Shown here: positions 9,771 to 17,833 of the stretch, piece by piece
Numbering within the stretch: position 1 is the stretch's first letter
How the letters are laid out: each line of letters begins with the position of its first letter
Assembly: GCA_937923265.1 (NCBI GenBank)
Contig: CALAJY010000030.1
Location: 1-64,000 of the forward strand
Reading direction: 5' to 3'
DNA length: 64,000 nucleotides
Source: an uncultured Tissierellia bacterium
GTDB taxonomy: Bacteria > Bacillota > Clostridia > Tissierellales > Peptoniphilaceae
Notes under the pieces: generated by a model
What the model saw: only the letters and a program-made list of their open reading frames with translations
Database searches by the model: none
What the model was told of the DNA's origin: nothing
Position numbers and translations under genes: made by a program

Positions 9771-10661
9771 TTACGCATCCCCCATGATTCGGAGACCGCG
9801 GGGAATCAAGACAAAGTGAAGGTCTTGGCCTTCCTGAAAATACTCGATTTCGCCATCCATGTTCAAGATAAAGGGGCCCTCTACGTGACAGTCTACTTGC
9901 TTTTGATGGTCCATCTCCACATAGCGATGGAAGCGATGGTGCTGGTGGACCGCCACACTGGGCAATAGAAGGGCAACCATGGGACGGGCAATGTTTTTCA
10001 CCAGACAGATATCAAAATATCCATCGTCCACCTTTGCTTGCGGCAAGATCTGAAAGCCACCTCCGTAATATTGGCCATTTCCCACGGCAAAAAGAAAACA
10101 GGAGACCCGCTCCTCCTGCCCTTGGGTATTCGTCCGAAGAAGAGAAAGGTCTTTATAGGTGAAAAGCGCTTTGAGCAAGCCCAGCTTATAAGAGAAGGAA
10201 GTTTTAATCTTCTTTTTAAAGTGCTCCGTCTCATCCACTACCTTGGCATCAAAGCCAATGGAGGCAATATTCAGGAAGAAGCGATCATTGACCAAGCCCA
10301 CATCCATGTACCGGGCCTTACCCATGACCAGGCGACGGACCGCTTTTTCGGGATCTCGATCCCAGCCAAAGGTCCGAATCATATCGTTTCCGGTCCCACA
10401 AGGGATTAGCCCCAAACAGGAAGTCCCCGCCCGATAGACGCCTTCTGCCACATCTTTCAGGGTTCCATCCCCACCCACTGCGCAGACGACATCAACCCGT
10501 TTTGCCGCTTCCCTGGCCAGCATCACCGCTTGCCCGGGTCCTTGAGAAAAAAGAAATTCAATTTGGGTTCCTTCCGGATAGGAGTAGGTCCGCAAGAAGT
10601 CTTCCAGTTTTTGGCTCTTTCCACTCCGTGCATCCGGATTCAATATATAACAAATTCGCAT
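9771..10661 (-). CDS. Diacylglycerol kinase / YegS-type lipid kinase
   Basis: A soluble lipid kinase of the DagK/YegS family (296 residues, usual length). The nucleotide loop 'AVGGDGTLKDVAEG' and the second glycine motif 'IPCGTGNDMIRTFGWD' lie in the first half, and the C-terminal half is the beta-sandwich lipid domain. It probably phosphorylates diacylglycerol or a similar lipid at the membrane for phospholipid recycling. Its ATG shares one base with the stop codon of the DUF4446 gene, so it is the last gene of the cinA-parA-parB unit. The exact lipid substrate cannot be told from sequence. Confidence 0.85.
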   Translation of the reverse strand: MRICYILNPDARSGKSQKLEDFLRTYSYPEGTQIEFLFSQGPGQAVMLAREAAKRVDVVCAVGGDGTLKDVAEGVYRAGTSCLGLIPCGTGNDMIRTFGWDRDPEKAVRRLVMGKARYMDVGLVNDRFFLNIASIGFDAKVVDETEHFKKKIKTSFSYKLGLLKALFTYKDLSLLRTNTQGQEERVSCFLFAVGNGQYYGGGFQILPQAKVDDGYFDICLVKNIARPMVALLLPSVAVHQHHRFHRYVEMDHQKQVDCHVEGPFILNMDGEIEYFQEGQDLHFVLIPRGLRIMGDA

Positions 10662-11602
10662 TATTTATGGTCCACAACCTTTGCTAGTAACTCTGCCTCT
10701 TCGGGTGAAAGATCCTGCTGGGCCTGGCCGTTCTGAATGGCTTTGGCAAACATCGCCGAATCCTTTCTCCCGTAAATGGAAGACAGAATCACGCCGCTTC
10801 GATGTTCATCAAGCAGCAAAAGGCTGAAGCTGGAGTCCCCCGTCAGTCCCTCGAAGGCGTTGTAACGGCTGAGAAGAACCGTTTGAACACTCAGGGAAAG
10901 TTGGTCGGCCATCCGTCCCAGGTCGCTTTGCACCCAAGACTTTGTCGTCTGGTCAAAATCAAGAAAGGCCTGCTTCGTTTCCTCTTGTTGCTTGGTCAAG
11001 GATTCGTTCACAGTATTGAAGCGAAGGTAGGTGTCCTCCTCGTTCTTATGGATGGTCCGGATGAACTTTTCCCGCTCTTCCTGCAGACTTGCCGTGCTCT
11101 TCCGGTCCAGGGCCTGAAGTTGGTCTTGGGTGCTCTGCTGAAGCTGGCCATACAGCTGCTTTCGTGTGGCTTCTTCCTGGCTCAGCGACTCCGTCAGTTT
11201 CTTCTCCAAGCTGTCCAACTGAGCATAAACCCGTTCGTCCACCCGTTTGAGGTGGGAATTTACATTGGTGTTAAAATTGCTCATCTCATCGGTCAGCCTC
11301 CGGTCCAAGCTATCCAACCGACCGGACAGGTCTTCCAGCATGCTTCCCCGACCTTCCCGGACCTGCTTATCCATCTTCTGAAGGGAGGCGTCCAGCTCCG
11401 TTTTCATCTGATAGAGCTCCTCAATCTCCTTGCCATGGGAAACGACCAGTTCCTCCAGATTGATATCTCCGTGTCCTCGGAGCAAAAAATCATAGCGTCG
11501 CCGCAGCCGAACCAGTTTTTTATTGATATTGGAGGCGGTAAAGAGGCTCAAGCCTGAAATCACCACTGCCAATACTCCTAATAAGATTATTCCGATGTTC
11601 AT
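10661..11602 (-). CDS. DUF4446-family membrane protein with a long coiled-coil insertion
   Basis: An N-terminal membrane helix (residues ~3-22, IGIILLGVLAVVISGLSL) is followed by 'RRRYDFLLRGHGDINLEELV', then ~140 residues of highly charged heptad-like sequence. The family's C-terminal domain follows ('RYNAFEGLTGDSSFSLLLLD', 'SSIYGRKDS', 'LSPEEAELL'). DUF4446 proteins are usually near 160 residues and encoded beside parB; this one has 313, the extra length being the coiled coil. Function is unknown. The position directly after parB and the membrane anchor suggest a link between chromosome segregation and the membrane, which is inference. Confidence 0.8.
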   Translation of the reverse strand: MNIGIILLGVLAVVISGLSLFTASNINKKLVRLRRRYDFLLRGHGDINLEELVVSHGKEIEELYQMKTELDASLQKMDKQVREGRGSMLEDLSGRLDSLDRRLTDEMSNFNTNVNSHLKRVDERVYAQLDSLEKKLTESLSQEEATRKQLYGQLQQSTQDQLQALDRKSTASLQEEREKFIRTIHKNEEDTYLRFNTVNESLTKQQEETKQAFLDFDQTTKSWVQSDLGRMADQLSLSVQTVLLSRYNAFEGLTGDSSFSLLLLDEHRSGVILSSIYGRKDSAMFAKAIQNGQAQQDLSPEEAELLAKVVDHK

Positions 11603-11614
11603 CTCGTCCTCTTT

Positions 11615-12694
11615 CTAGGCCTCTTCATCCTCACCGCTCAGCAGAGCGCAGAGTCGGTTCATGTCCTCCATGCTAAAGCATTCCAACTGGACTTTAAAGC
11701 CCTTTCGCTTTCGCTGGATCATGACCCGGGTGCCCAGACGATCGCTGAGTTTTTCCTCCATTTCAGATATATAAATATCTTTATTTGTTGTTTTATTTAT
11801 CCTACGTTTCTCCACCTTATTTACGCTGGTGCCCCCGGAAAGCAGGAGATCCCGATACTTCTTTCGCTTTGTTAAATCAGGCTCTGCCAACAGGGCGCGT
11901 CCCTGGGAGGAGGTGAGTTTTCCCTCTCGCAAGGCTTGCAGGGAGACCTCATCCAACTTCAACAGGCGGACCATGTTGGCAACGTAGGCGCGGGATTTCC
12001 CCAAGGCCTCCCCCAGCTCCTGCTGGGTCAAAAATTGCTTGCGCATGATCTCCTGGTAGGCGGTTGCCTCCTCCAAGGGTGTTAAATCCTCTCGCTGCAC
12101 ATTTTCCACCACCGAGAGGAGGGAATTTTCCTTGCCGTCACTCTTTCGCAGCACCACGGGAACGCGGTCAAACCCCGCGAGTTGCGCGGCTCGGAAGCGT
12201 CGTTCCCCCGCCACAATGACGTAGGGTGCCTGCCCCTTTTTTGTCTGCTTTCGAACCACCAGGGGTTGCAGGATTCCGTACTTTTTCAGAGAGGCAGCAA
12301 GGTCCTCCAGGCTCTCCTGCCGAAAGGTCTTTCTGGGCTGGTCCGGATCGGGCTCGAGTTCTGCGATGGGAAGGGTCTGCATCGCAGCGAGAACTTCTTC
12401 CTGAACGGGCTTTGCCTTCTCGGAGGAAGCCGGCGCCACGGAAGCCCGGTCTGTTAAGGTCTCCTTCTCCCCCGTCCCCTTTGATTTCGTCCGAGAAGAG
12501 CTTCCTCCCCCTCTCTTTGAGGGCGTTTCCGTCTGCTTCTTCTCCGCCGGCTTGCTTCGTTTCGTTTTCTCCGGATTTGCGGGGGTCGTTCCTTCTTCCT
12601 TCTCCGCCGTATCCGTTACCTTCGTCGTTTTGTCATCCTCTGTCTGAGGGATCAGAGCGGATAGGCCCCGTCCTAGACCTCGTTTTCTTGCCAT
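11615..12694 (-). CDS. parB: ParB/Spo0J chromosome partitioning protein (CTP-dependent clamp)
   Basis: Binds parS and spreads as a CTP-gated DNA clamp, recruiting ParA and SMC. The N-terminal ParA-stimulating peptide 'KRGLGRGLSALIP' is followed by an unusual ~85-residue Lys/Thr/Ser/Glu-rich linker. Then come the CTP-binding domain (box 'DPDQPRKTF', 'GERRFRAAQLAGF', 'ENVQREDLTPLEEA'), the helix-turn-helix ('TQQELGEALGKSRAYVANMVRLLKL') and a C-terminal dimerisation domain. It is 359 residues versus about 280 in typical Spo0J; the linker explains the excess. The start overlaps the end of parA by 22 bp. Its likely targets are the parS-like sites 2-4 kb upstream. Confidence 0.96.
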   Translation of the reverse strand: MARKRGLGRGLSALIPQTEDDKTTKVTDTAEKEEGTTPANPEKTKRSKPAEKKQTETPSKRGGGSSSRTKSKGTGEKETLTDRASVAPASSEKAKPVQEEVLAAMQTLPIAELEPDPDQPRKTFRQESLEDLAASLKKYGILQPLVVRKQTKKGQAPYVIVAGERRFRAAQLAGFDRVPVVLRKSDGKENSLLSVVENVQREDLTPLEEATAYQEIMRKQFLTQQELGEALGKSRAYVANMVRLLKLDEVSLQALREGKLTSSQGRALLAEPDLTKRKKYRDLLLSGGTSVNKVEKRRINKTTNKDIYISEMEEKLSDRLGTRVMIQRKRKGFKVQLECFSMEDMNRLCALLSGEDEEA

Positions 12695-13473
12695 GTCCCC
12701 TCCTTCTTAATTCTCTTTTTAAACTCCTTGGCCAATTGCATATAAGCCTCGGCTCCCTTGGATTTGCGATCATAGGCCAGAATGCTCTGTCCGAACGATG
12801 GCGCTTCCGCCAGGCGAATATTTCGGGGGATCACCGTCTCATAGACCTGCTTTTCAAAGTACTTGTTGACTTCCGCCTCCACATCCTGGCTCAGATTTGT
12901 CCTTCCGTCGTACATGGAAAGCAAGATTCCCTCCACCGCAAGGTTGGGATTGACGGAATCTCTGACCATGTTCAGGGTCGCCACCAGCTGGCTCACCCCT
13001 TCCAAGGCATAGTATTCGGCTTGAATGGGAATGAGCACCGAATCGGAGGCCGCCAAGGCATTTAAGCTGAGCATACCCAGGGAAGGTGGACAATCAATAA
13101 AAATAAAGTGGTAGCGGTCACGGATCGGCGTCAGGACCTTCTTTAAGATCCGGTCCCGCTCTTCACGCCCCAGGGCCTCAATCTCAAAGCCCACCAGATC
13201 CGGGGTGGAAGGAAGAAGGTCTAACCGCTTTTCCACCGACAAAATCGCTTCCTCCACGGTGCTGTCCCCATTTAAACAGCTGTAGATGGTGTGATCCAGT
13301 GCGTTTTTATCCACGCCCAGACCCGAACTGGCATTCCCCTGGGGGTCCATGTCCACAATGAGGACCTTTTTCCGGAGCAGGCCCGAACCCGCCAGCGCGG
13401 CGGACAGGTTGATGACGGTGGTGGTCTTCCCTACCCCGCCCTTTTGATTATATACGCTGATAATCTTTCCCAT
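12673..13473 (-). CDS. parA: ParA/Soj chromosome partitioning ATPase
   Basis: A dimerising ATPase that works with ParB in origin segregation and, in relatives, controls DnaA. The deviant Walker A motif 'YNQKGGVGKTTTVINLSAAL' sits at the N-terminus, followed by 'LIVDMDPQGNASSGLG' (Walker A') and 'FIDCPPSLGMLSLNALAA' (Walker B). Length fits the family. Two in-frame ATGs lie at 13479 and 13473. GAGAGGGG touches the first, so the second (MGKIISV) has the workable spacing and is chosen. The gene overlaps the end of cinA by 26 bp and the start of parB, so the three are translated from one transcript. Confidence 0.95.
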   Translation of the reverse strand: MGKIISVYNQKGGVGKTTTVINLSAALAGSGLLRKKVLIVDMDPQGNASSGLGVDKNALDHTIYSCLNGDSTVEEAILSVEKRLDLLPSTPDLVGFEIEALGREERDRILKKVLTPIRDRYHFIFIDCPPSLGMLSLNALAASDSVLIPIQAEYYALEGVSQLVATLNMVRDSVNPNLAVEGILLSMYDGRTNLSQDVEAEVNKYFEKQVYETVIPRNIRLAEAPSFGQSILAYDRKSKGAEAYMQLAKEFKKRIKKEGTWQENEV

Positions 13474-14692
13474 AGGCATCCCCTCTCAACTCCATCAGTG
13501 CAAGATCTAAGGCATAATTTCGCGCTCGCGCACGAATCAGATTCCTTCCTCCATGGAAATGGAACTCAAAAACCTTGGCTCGGTCGTGATAGCGCACCCC
13601 AATGAAGACGTGTCCCAGCTCTTCTCCGCCCGGTCCCGCATAGCCGGTGGTTGCCAGACAGAGGTCCGCTTTACTGCGCCGGTAGATCCCCTCCAGCATC
13701 TCACGGCAGACTTCCTTCGACACCGCCGTGTGCTTTAAGAGGCTCTCCTCCCTGACAAAAAGCTCGTCCATTTTTGCCCGATCACTGTAGGTCACAAAGC
13801 TACGCTCCAAGACGCTCGAGGCGCCGGCGACATTGATGATCGTTGAGGCTAAGAGGCCTCCCGTTAGACTCTCTCCGCAGGAAACCAGCTCCTTCCGATG
13901 GTTCAGCTCCTCAACGAGGGCTTCCTCTTTGCTCTGCTCCCCCACCAAAAGAAGGAGACCCCGGGCTTTCTTCGCCAATTCTTCCTGCTTCTTTTGGACC
14001 TTGTTTTTCGCATCCTCTAAGGTCTTGGCCTTGGCCGTGAGTCGCAATTGTGCCCCCTCCTCTTTTACATAGGGAGCAATCGTGGGGTCTCTTCCCTCTT
14101 CGATTTCCGTATGAAAAAGATCGGAAAGCTGATGCTCGCCGATGAGGCCAAATTTCAGGACTTGCGAGTAGGTTACTCCCGTGGAATGCTGGGACAAGAG
14201 AGGCACCAAGGACTCCCTCACCATGGGTTGCATCTCCTTCGGAGGCCCCGGTAAAATCACGATAATCTTATCTTCGTAAGGGATCCAAGCTCCGGAAGCG
14301 GTTCCCACATGGTTTGGTAGCACTTGAGCCCGCTCGGGAAAGGAATAGACGATTCGATTCTCTTCTCGATCCTTTTCTTCCGAGAACCAATGTGCAATCA
14401 CATCTCTATTCGCCGGGTCCTCTTTAATCGGTTGATCCACAAGTTCGAGAACAATTCGCTTGGTGATATCATCCGAAGTCGATCCCAGTCCTCCCGTTAG
14501 TATCACACAGTCCGATCGAGAAAGAGCGTGGATAATTTCCTCTTTTAATCGATTCGGATTATCTCCGACCGCGGAATAATGGTAAACGTCCAGCCCCAAC
14601 TGGGCGCAGGTTTTCGATAAAAATTGGACATTCGTATTCAAAATATCGCCCAAAAGCAGCTCCGTTCCCACGGAAACTAATTCGACAATCAT
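13448..14692 (-). CDS. cinA: CinA, nicotinamide-nucleotide amidase / competence-damage protein
   Basis: Deamidates nicotinamide mononucleotide to nicotinate mononucleotide (NAD salvage). The N-terminal MoCF-like domain ('VSVGTELLLGDILNTN', 'VILTGGLGSTSDD', 'LPGPPKEMQPM') covers ~1-170, and the amidase domain ('VSCGESLTGGLLAS', 'TGYAGPGG') covers ~255-410. The ATG at 14692 follows GAGGG with 5-bp spacing; the frame upstream runs through a parS site and is not coding. It is the first gene of cinA-parA-parB-DUF4446-lipid kinase, read from an extended -10 promoter at 14750-14755. Confidence 0.93.
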   Translation of the reverse strand: MIVELVSVGTELLLGDILNTNVQFLSKTCAQLGLDVYHYSAVGDNPNRLKEEIIHALSRSDCVILTGGLGSTSDDITKRIVLELVDQPIKEDPANRDVIAHWFSEEKDREENRIVYSFPERAQVLPNHVGTASGAWIPYEDKIIVILPGPPKEMQPMVRESLVPLLSQHSTGVTYSQVLKFGLIGEHQLSDLFHTEIEEGRDPTIAPYVKEEGAQLRLTAKAKTLEDAKNKVQKKQEELAKKARGLLLLVGEQSKEEALVEELNHRKELVSCGESLTGGLLASTIINVAGASSVLERSFVTYSDRAKMDELFVREESLLKHTAVSKEVCREMLEGIYRRSKADLCLATTGYAGPGGEELGHVFIGVRYHDRAKVFEFHFHGGRNLIRARARNYALDLALMELRGDAYGKDYQRI

Positions 14693-14719
14693 GGTACCCT
14701 CGTTTCTTGTCTTGCTTTT

Positions 14720-14735
14720 TGTTTCATATGAAACA
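14720..14735. other. parS-like site 1
   Basis: TGTTTCATATGAAACA, a perfect 16-bp palindrome matching the parS plan TGTTnCACGTGAAACA except that the central CG is TA. It lies in the 5' leader of the cinA-parA-parB transcript, between the -10 element and the cinA start. Confidence 0.88.
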
Positions 14736-14749
14736 TTCACACCTCGTTT

Positions 14750-14755
14750 ATTATA
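14750..14755 (-). promoter_or_regulatory. Extended -10 promoter of the cinA-parA-parB unit
   Basis: On the minus strand TGATATAAT gives an extended -10 with a perfect TATAAT. No good -35 is seen, as is usual for extended -10 promoters. Transcription would begin near 14743, just before parS-like site 1. Confidence 0.6.
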
Positions 14756-14948
14756 TCAAAAGCAAGGCACAGATTTTTAGCGATAACAGATTTTGGTAAT
14801 TGTTAAATGAACTTTTTGCCGGGACAAGGAATGATGAATGGAAATCTGCGATTGCCCCTTGTGTAAAAACTTGAAAATGCCTATCGGCAATCCTAGACAG
14901 GAATGCTTCTAGCACAGTCGATTTTCCGGTTTGGTCATCCTTTCAAAA

Positions 14949-14964
14949 TGTTTCATATGAAACA
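14949..14964. other. parS-like site 2
   Basis: Identical 16-bp palindrome TGTTTCATATGAAACA in the non-coding gap between cinA and rsmG. The rest of this ~460-bp gap (14693-15156) holds no gene I can support. Confidence 0.9.
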
Positions 14965-15016
14965 TTTCCGAATCCATTCAAGAAGGGGCGGTTAAAAACC
15001 CGAGAGGTGCACAAAA

Positions 15017-15048
15017 AAAGAGAATGTTTCATATGAAACATTCTCTTT
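15017..15048 (-). terminator. Palindrome that can act as terminator of the mnmE-mnmG-rsmG unit
   Basis: The 16-bp arms around parS-like site 3 are followed, read on the minus strand, by a run of eight T (plus-strand A run at 15013-15019). This is the plan of an intrinsic terminator about 110 bp beyond the rsmG stop codon. One sequence thus appears to serve both ParB binding and transcript termination. Confidence 0.65.
15025..15040. other. parS-like site 3, centre of a 32-bp perfect palindrome
   Basis: TGTTTCATATGAAACA forms the core of a perfect inverted repeat from 15017 to 15048. Confidence 0.9.
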
Positions 15049-15156
15049 CCGTCAACGATAACCGGAAAATCCGTTCACTAAAAAAGGCTCGAATGCAGAG
15101 CCCCGGGATGTATAAATCCATGAGTACCCAAGAAAATAAAAAAGGTCCCTTGGGCT

Positions 15157-15891
15157 TTATGAGAGGGGAGCCTTCCGCGGCTTTCCCTGTCCTCTCGGAT
15201 AACGAGCCGGGGTGGGGGAGACCTTCTGAAATTCCAGGATGGTTCTCTGATACTGCTCCTCCGTCCAGAGGAAGGAATCCACCCTGCCCAGTTTTCCACC
15301 CAGGCTTTGTGTGGCCTTTTGACTCTGTGCCAATTCCTCCTCGGCCGCCGGCCCTTTCATGGCATAGAAGACGCCACCGACCCGAACCGCCGGCAGACAG
15401 TATTCCAAGAGGGTGGGAAGGGGAGCCACCGCCCGAGAGACAGCAACATCAAAACCGTCTCGGTATTCCTTCTGCCGGAACACCTCCTCGGCACGGCCAT
15501 GGACCGCCCAAACCTTTCGAAGGCCCAACTCCTTGATCACCACTTTCAGAAACTCCACCCGCTTATTCAGGCTGTCCAAGAGGGTCATCTCCAGGGCGGG
15601 GTTGAGGATGGCAAGCACGATGCCCGGGAATCCGCCTCCCGTACCGATATCCACCAATTTATAGGGTTTCTTTCGATCCATCAGGCGAAAAAGACTGAGG
15701 GAGTCCATGAAATGCTTGTTATCGATCTCACGGTCCTCCGTGATTTTTGTGATATCAATCTTCTGATTCCATTCTTTGATGAGCCGCCGATAGATCTCAA
15801 AGCGGTTGCATTGAAAATCATCCAGTGCAAAGCCCGCATCAGCCGCTCGCTTCTTGAAGGCCAGTGCGGTGGGGGAGAGGGACAGTCCCAT
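15157..15891 (-). CDS. rsmG: 16S rRNA (guanine-527-N7)-methyltransferase RsmG
   Basis: Methylates G527 of 16S rRNA using S-adenosylmethionine. The SAM site 'LVDIGTGGGFPGIVLAI' and the family stretches 'MDSLSLF', 'VSRAVAPLPTLLEYCLP' and 'YAMKGP' are present. The 244-residue length is typical. The start follows GGAGC. It is encoded just after mnmG, separated by a short gap containing a fourth parS-like site; this mnmE-mnmG-rsmG order is standard near Firmicute origins. A frameshift here would give low-level streptomycin resistance, but the frame is intact. Confidence 0.95.
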   Translation of the reverse strand: MGLSLSPTALAFKKRAADAGFALDDFQCNRFEIYRRLIKEWNQKIDITKITEDREIDNKHFMDSLSLFRLMDRKKPYKLVDIGTGGGFPGIVLAILNPALEMTLLDSLNKRVEFLKVVIKELGLRKVWAVHGRAEEVFRQKEYRDGFDVAVSRAVAPLPTLLEYCLPAVRVGGVFYAMKGPAAEEELAQSQKATQSLGGKLGRVDSFLWTEEQYQRTILEFQKVSPTPARYPRGQGKPRKAPLS

Positions 15892-15905
15892 GAAATGCTC
15901 CTTTC

Positions 15906-15921
15906 TGTTTCCTATGAAACA
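15906..15921. other. parS-like site 4 (imperfect centre)
   Basis: TGTTTCCTATGAAACA keeps both half-sites TGTTTC and GAAACA but has CTAT instead of ATAT in the centre. It lies in the mnmG-rsmG gap. Confidence 0.65.
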
Positions 15922-15925
15922 TCCG

Positions 15926-17827
15926 TTACTTTTCTCGATTCCTGCGTTCCATCTCTAAATGAATCAGGAGGACATTGATGTCCGCGGGGGAAACCCCGCT
16001 TATCCGTGAGGCTTGCCCCAGCGATTCCGGCTGCACCCGGTTCAGCTTCTGCGCTGCTTCCTTCTTGAGACCCTGGATCTCAGAATAGTCTCTTGGTTCC
16101 AGCTTCTTGTGCTCTAGCCGTTGAAACTGATCAATCTGCCGATTCTGTTTCTCGATGTAGCCCGCATACTTCAGGGAGGTTTCCACCTCCAGCCGCACCA
16201 CCTTGGGGAGGATGGGGCGGTGGGGATCCAGGGGCGCCAAGGCCTCATAGGAAAGCTCAGGTCGCCGGAGCAGGTCCGCTAAGGAAACGGAATCTTTAAT
16301 CGGCGTGGAGGAGAGGCTTCGCAGAAGGTCTTCTTCTTCGATACCGGGAGCAACCATCACTTTTTTGAGCCGGTCCTCCTCGTTCTCGATGGCTTCTTTC
16401 TTGGTCTGCATCCGCGCAAAGCGTTCCGGACTGGCCAGTCCCAGCTCATAGCCCAGGGGAGTGAGGCGCAGGTCGGCATTGTCCTGGCGAAGGCTCAGTC
16501 GATACTCACAGCGGGAGGTCATCATCCGATAGGGTTCATTGGTGCCTTTCGTCACCAGGTCATCGATCAAGACCCCGATATAGGCCTGACTGCGATCTAA
16601 GACAAAGGGCTCCTTTCCCAGAATAAGCTGAGCGGCATTGATTCCCGCCATGAGTCCCTGGGCGGCGGCTTCCTCATAGCCCGAAGATCCGTTGACCTGG
16701 CCCGCAAAGAAGAGCCCCGGAATCGCTCGACACTCCAGACTGTTCTTGAGAATTCGGGCATCGATGCAATCATATTCGATCCCATAGGCGGACCGCATGA
16801 ACTCCACCTTCTCCAAGCCTCGTATGGTCCGATAAAATTCCAGCTGCACTTCTTCAGGTAGGGTGGAGGAGACCCCTTGGACGTAGATTTCGTCCGTGGT
16901 CAGCCCCTCGGGTTCCAAAAAAACCTGGTGTTCACTGCGATCGGGGAAGCGAACCATCTTATCCTCAATGGAGGGGCAATAGCGGGGCCCCACCCCATGT
17001 GCCTTGCCGGAATACATGGGGGACCGGTCCAGGTTCTCTTCAATGATCCGCCGTGTTTCCTCCGTCGTGTACGTGAGATAGCAGGGAATCTGCCGGTCGG
17101 CAGGATAGACCTTGTCCTCATTTAAGAAGGAGAAGGGGACGATTTCCGCATCGCCTTCCTGAACGATTAATTGAGAAAAATCGATGCTCCGCCGGTTGAT
17201 GCGGGCAGGAGTTCCCGTTTTAAACCGTTTCAGGGAAATCCCCAGCTTCTCCAAGGATTCTGAGAGATAGGTCGAGGGACGAAGACCATGAGGTCCGGAA
17301 GCGTAGCTCAGCTCACCCATGAGGATTTCCCCGTTGAGAAAGGTGCCGGTGCAAAGGATACAAGCTTTTGTAGTATATATAGCACCTTGAATAGTACCTA
17401 CATTTTGAATATGACCCTCTTTGAGCTCCAGTCGATCCACCTCCGCTTCGACCAGAGAGAGGTGGGGGGTCTCCTCCAGGGTCTTTTTCATCTCCTCATG
17501 GTAGCGCCGTTTATCCGCCTGCACCCGCAGGGAGTGGATGGCGGGACCCTTGGACAGATTGAGCATTCTTGATTGAATAAAGCTTTCATCAATGGTTCGA
17601 GCCATCTGTCCGCCCAGGGCATCAATCTCCCGAACCAGATGGCCCTTGCCGGTTCCTCCCACGTTGGGGTTACAGGGCATATCCGCCACCGATTCCAAAC
17701 TGATGGTCAAGAGGACGGTCTCCATGCCCAAACGGGCCGCCGCCAAGGCAGCCTCGCAGCCGGCATGTCCCGATCCGATCACGACGACGTCCACATCCTT
17801 TCGATGATATGGTTTTACACCTTCCAT
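15926..17827 (-). CDS. mnmG: tRNA uridine-34 5-carboxymethylaminomethyl modification enzyme MnmG (GidA)
   Basis: FAD protein that, with MnmE, builds cmnm5U at the wobble position of several tRNAs. The N-terminal Rossmann motif '[20 protein letters not shown]' binds FAD. Also seen are '[20 protein letters not shown]', 'LCTGTFLNG' and '[19 protein letters not shown]', and the C-terminal helical domain that contacts MnmE. At 633 residues it has full length. The start is 6 bp after the mnmE stop, so the two are co-translated. Confidence 0.97.
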   Translation of the reverse strand: MEGVKPYHRKDVDVVVIGSGHAGCEAALAAARLGMETVLLTISLESVADMPCNPNVGGTGKGHLVREIDALGGQMARTIDESFIQSRMLNLSKGPAIHSLRVQADKRRYHEEMKKTLEETPHLSLVEAEVDRLELKEGHIQNVGTIQGAIYTTKACILCTGTFLNGEILMGELSYASGPHGLRPSTYLSESLEKLGISLKRFKTGTPARINRRSIDFSQLIVQEGDAEIVPFSFLNEDKVYPADRQIPCYLTYTTEETRRIIEENLDRSPMYSGKAHGVGPRYCPSIEDKMVRFPDRSEHQVFLEPEGLTTDEIYVQGVSSTLPEEVQLEFYRTIRGLEKVEFMRSAYGIEYDCIDARILKNSLECRAIPGLFFAGQVNGSSGYEEAAAQGLMAGINAAQLILGKEPFVLDRSQAYIGVLIDDLVTKGTNEPYRMMTSRCEYRLSLRQDNADLRLTPLGYELGLASPERFARMQTKKEAIENEEDRLKKVMVAPGIEEEDLLRSLSSTPIKDSVSLADLLRRPELSYEALAPLDPHRPILPKVVRLEVETSLKYAGYIEKQNRQIDQFQRLEHKKLEPRDYSEIQGLKKEAAQKLNRVQPESLGQASRISGVSPADINVLLIHLEMERRNREK

Positions 17828-17833
17828 GCTTTC

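Noticed and set aside
14693..14740. N-terminal extension of CinA
   Set aside because: The frame runs through parS-like site 1, and the ATG at 14692 has the ribosome binding site and the family N-terminus.
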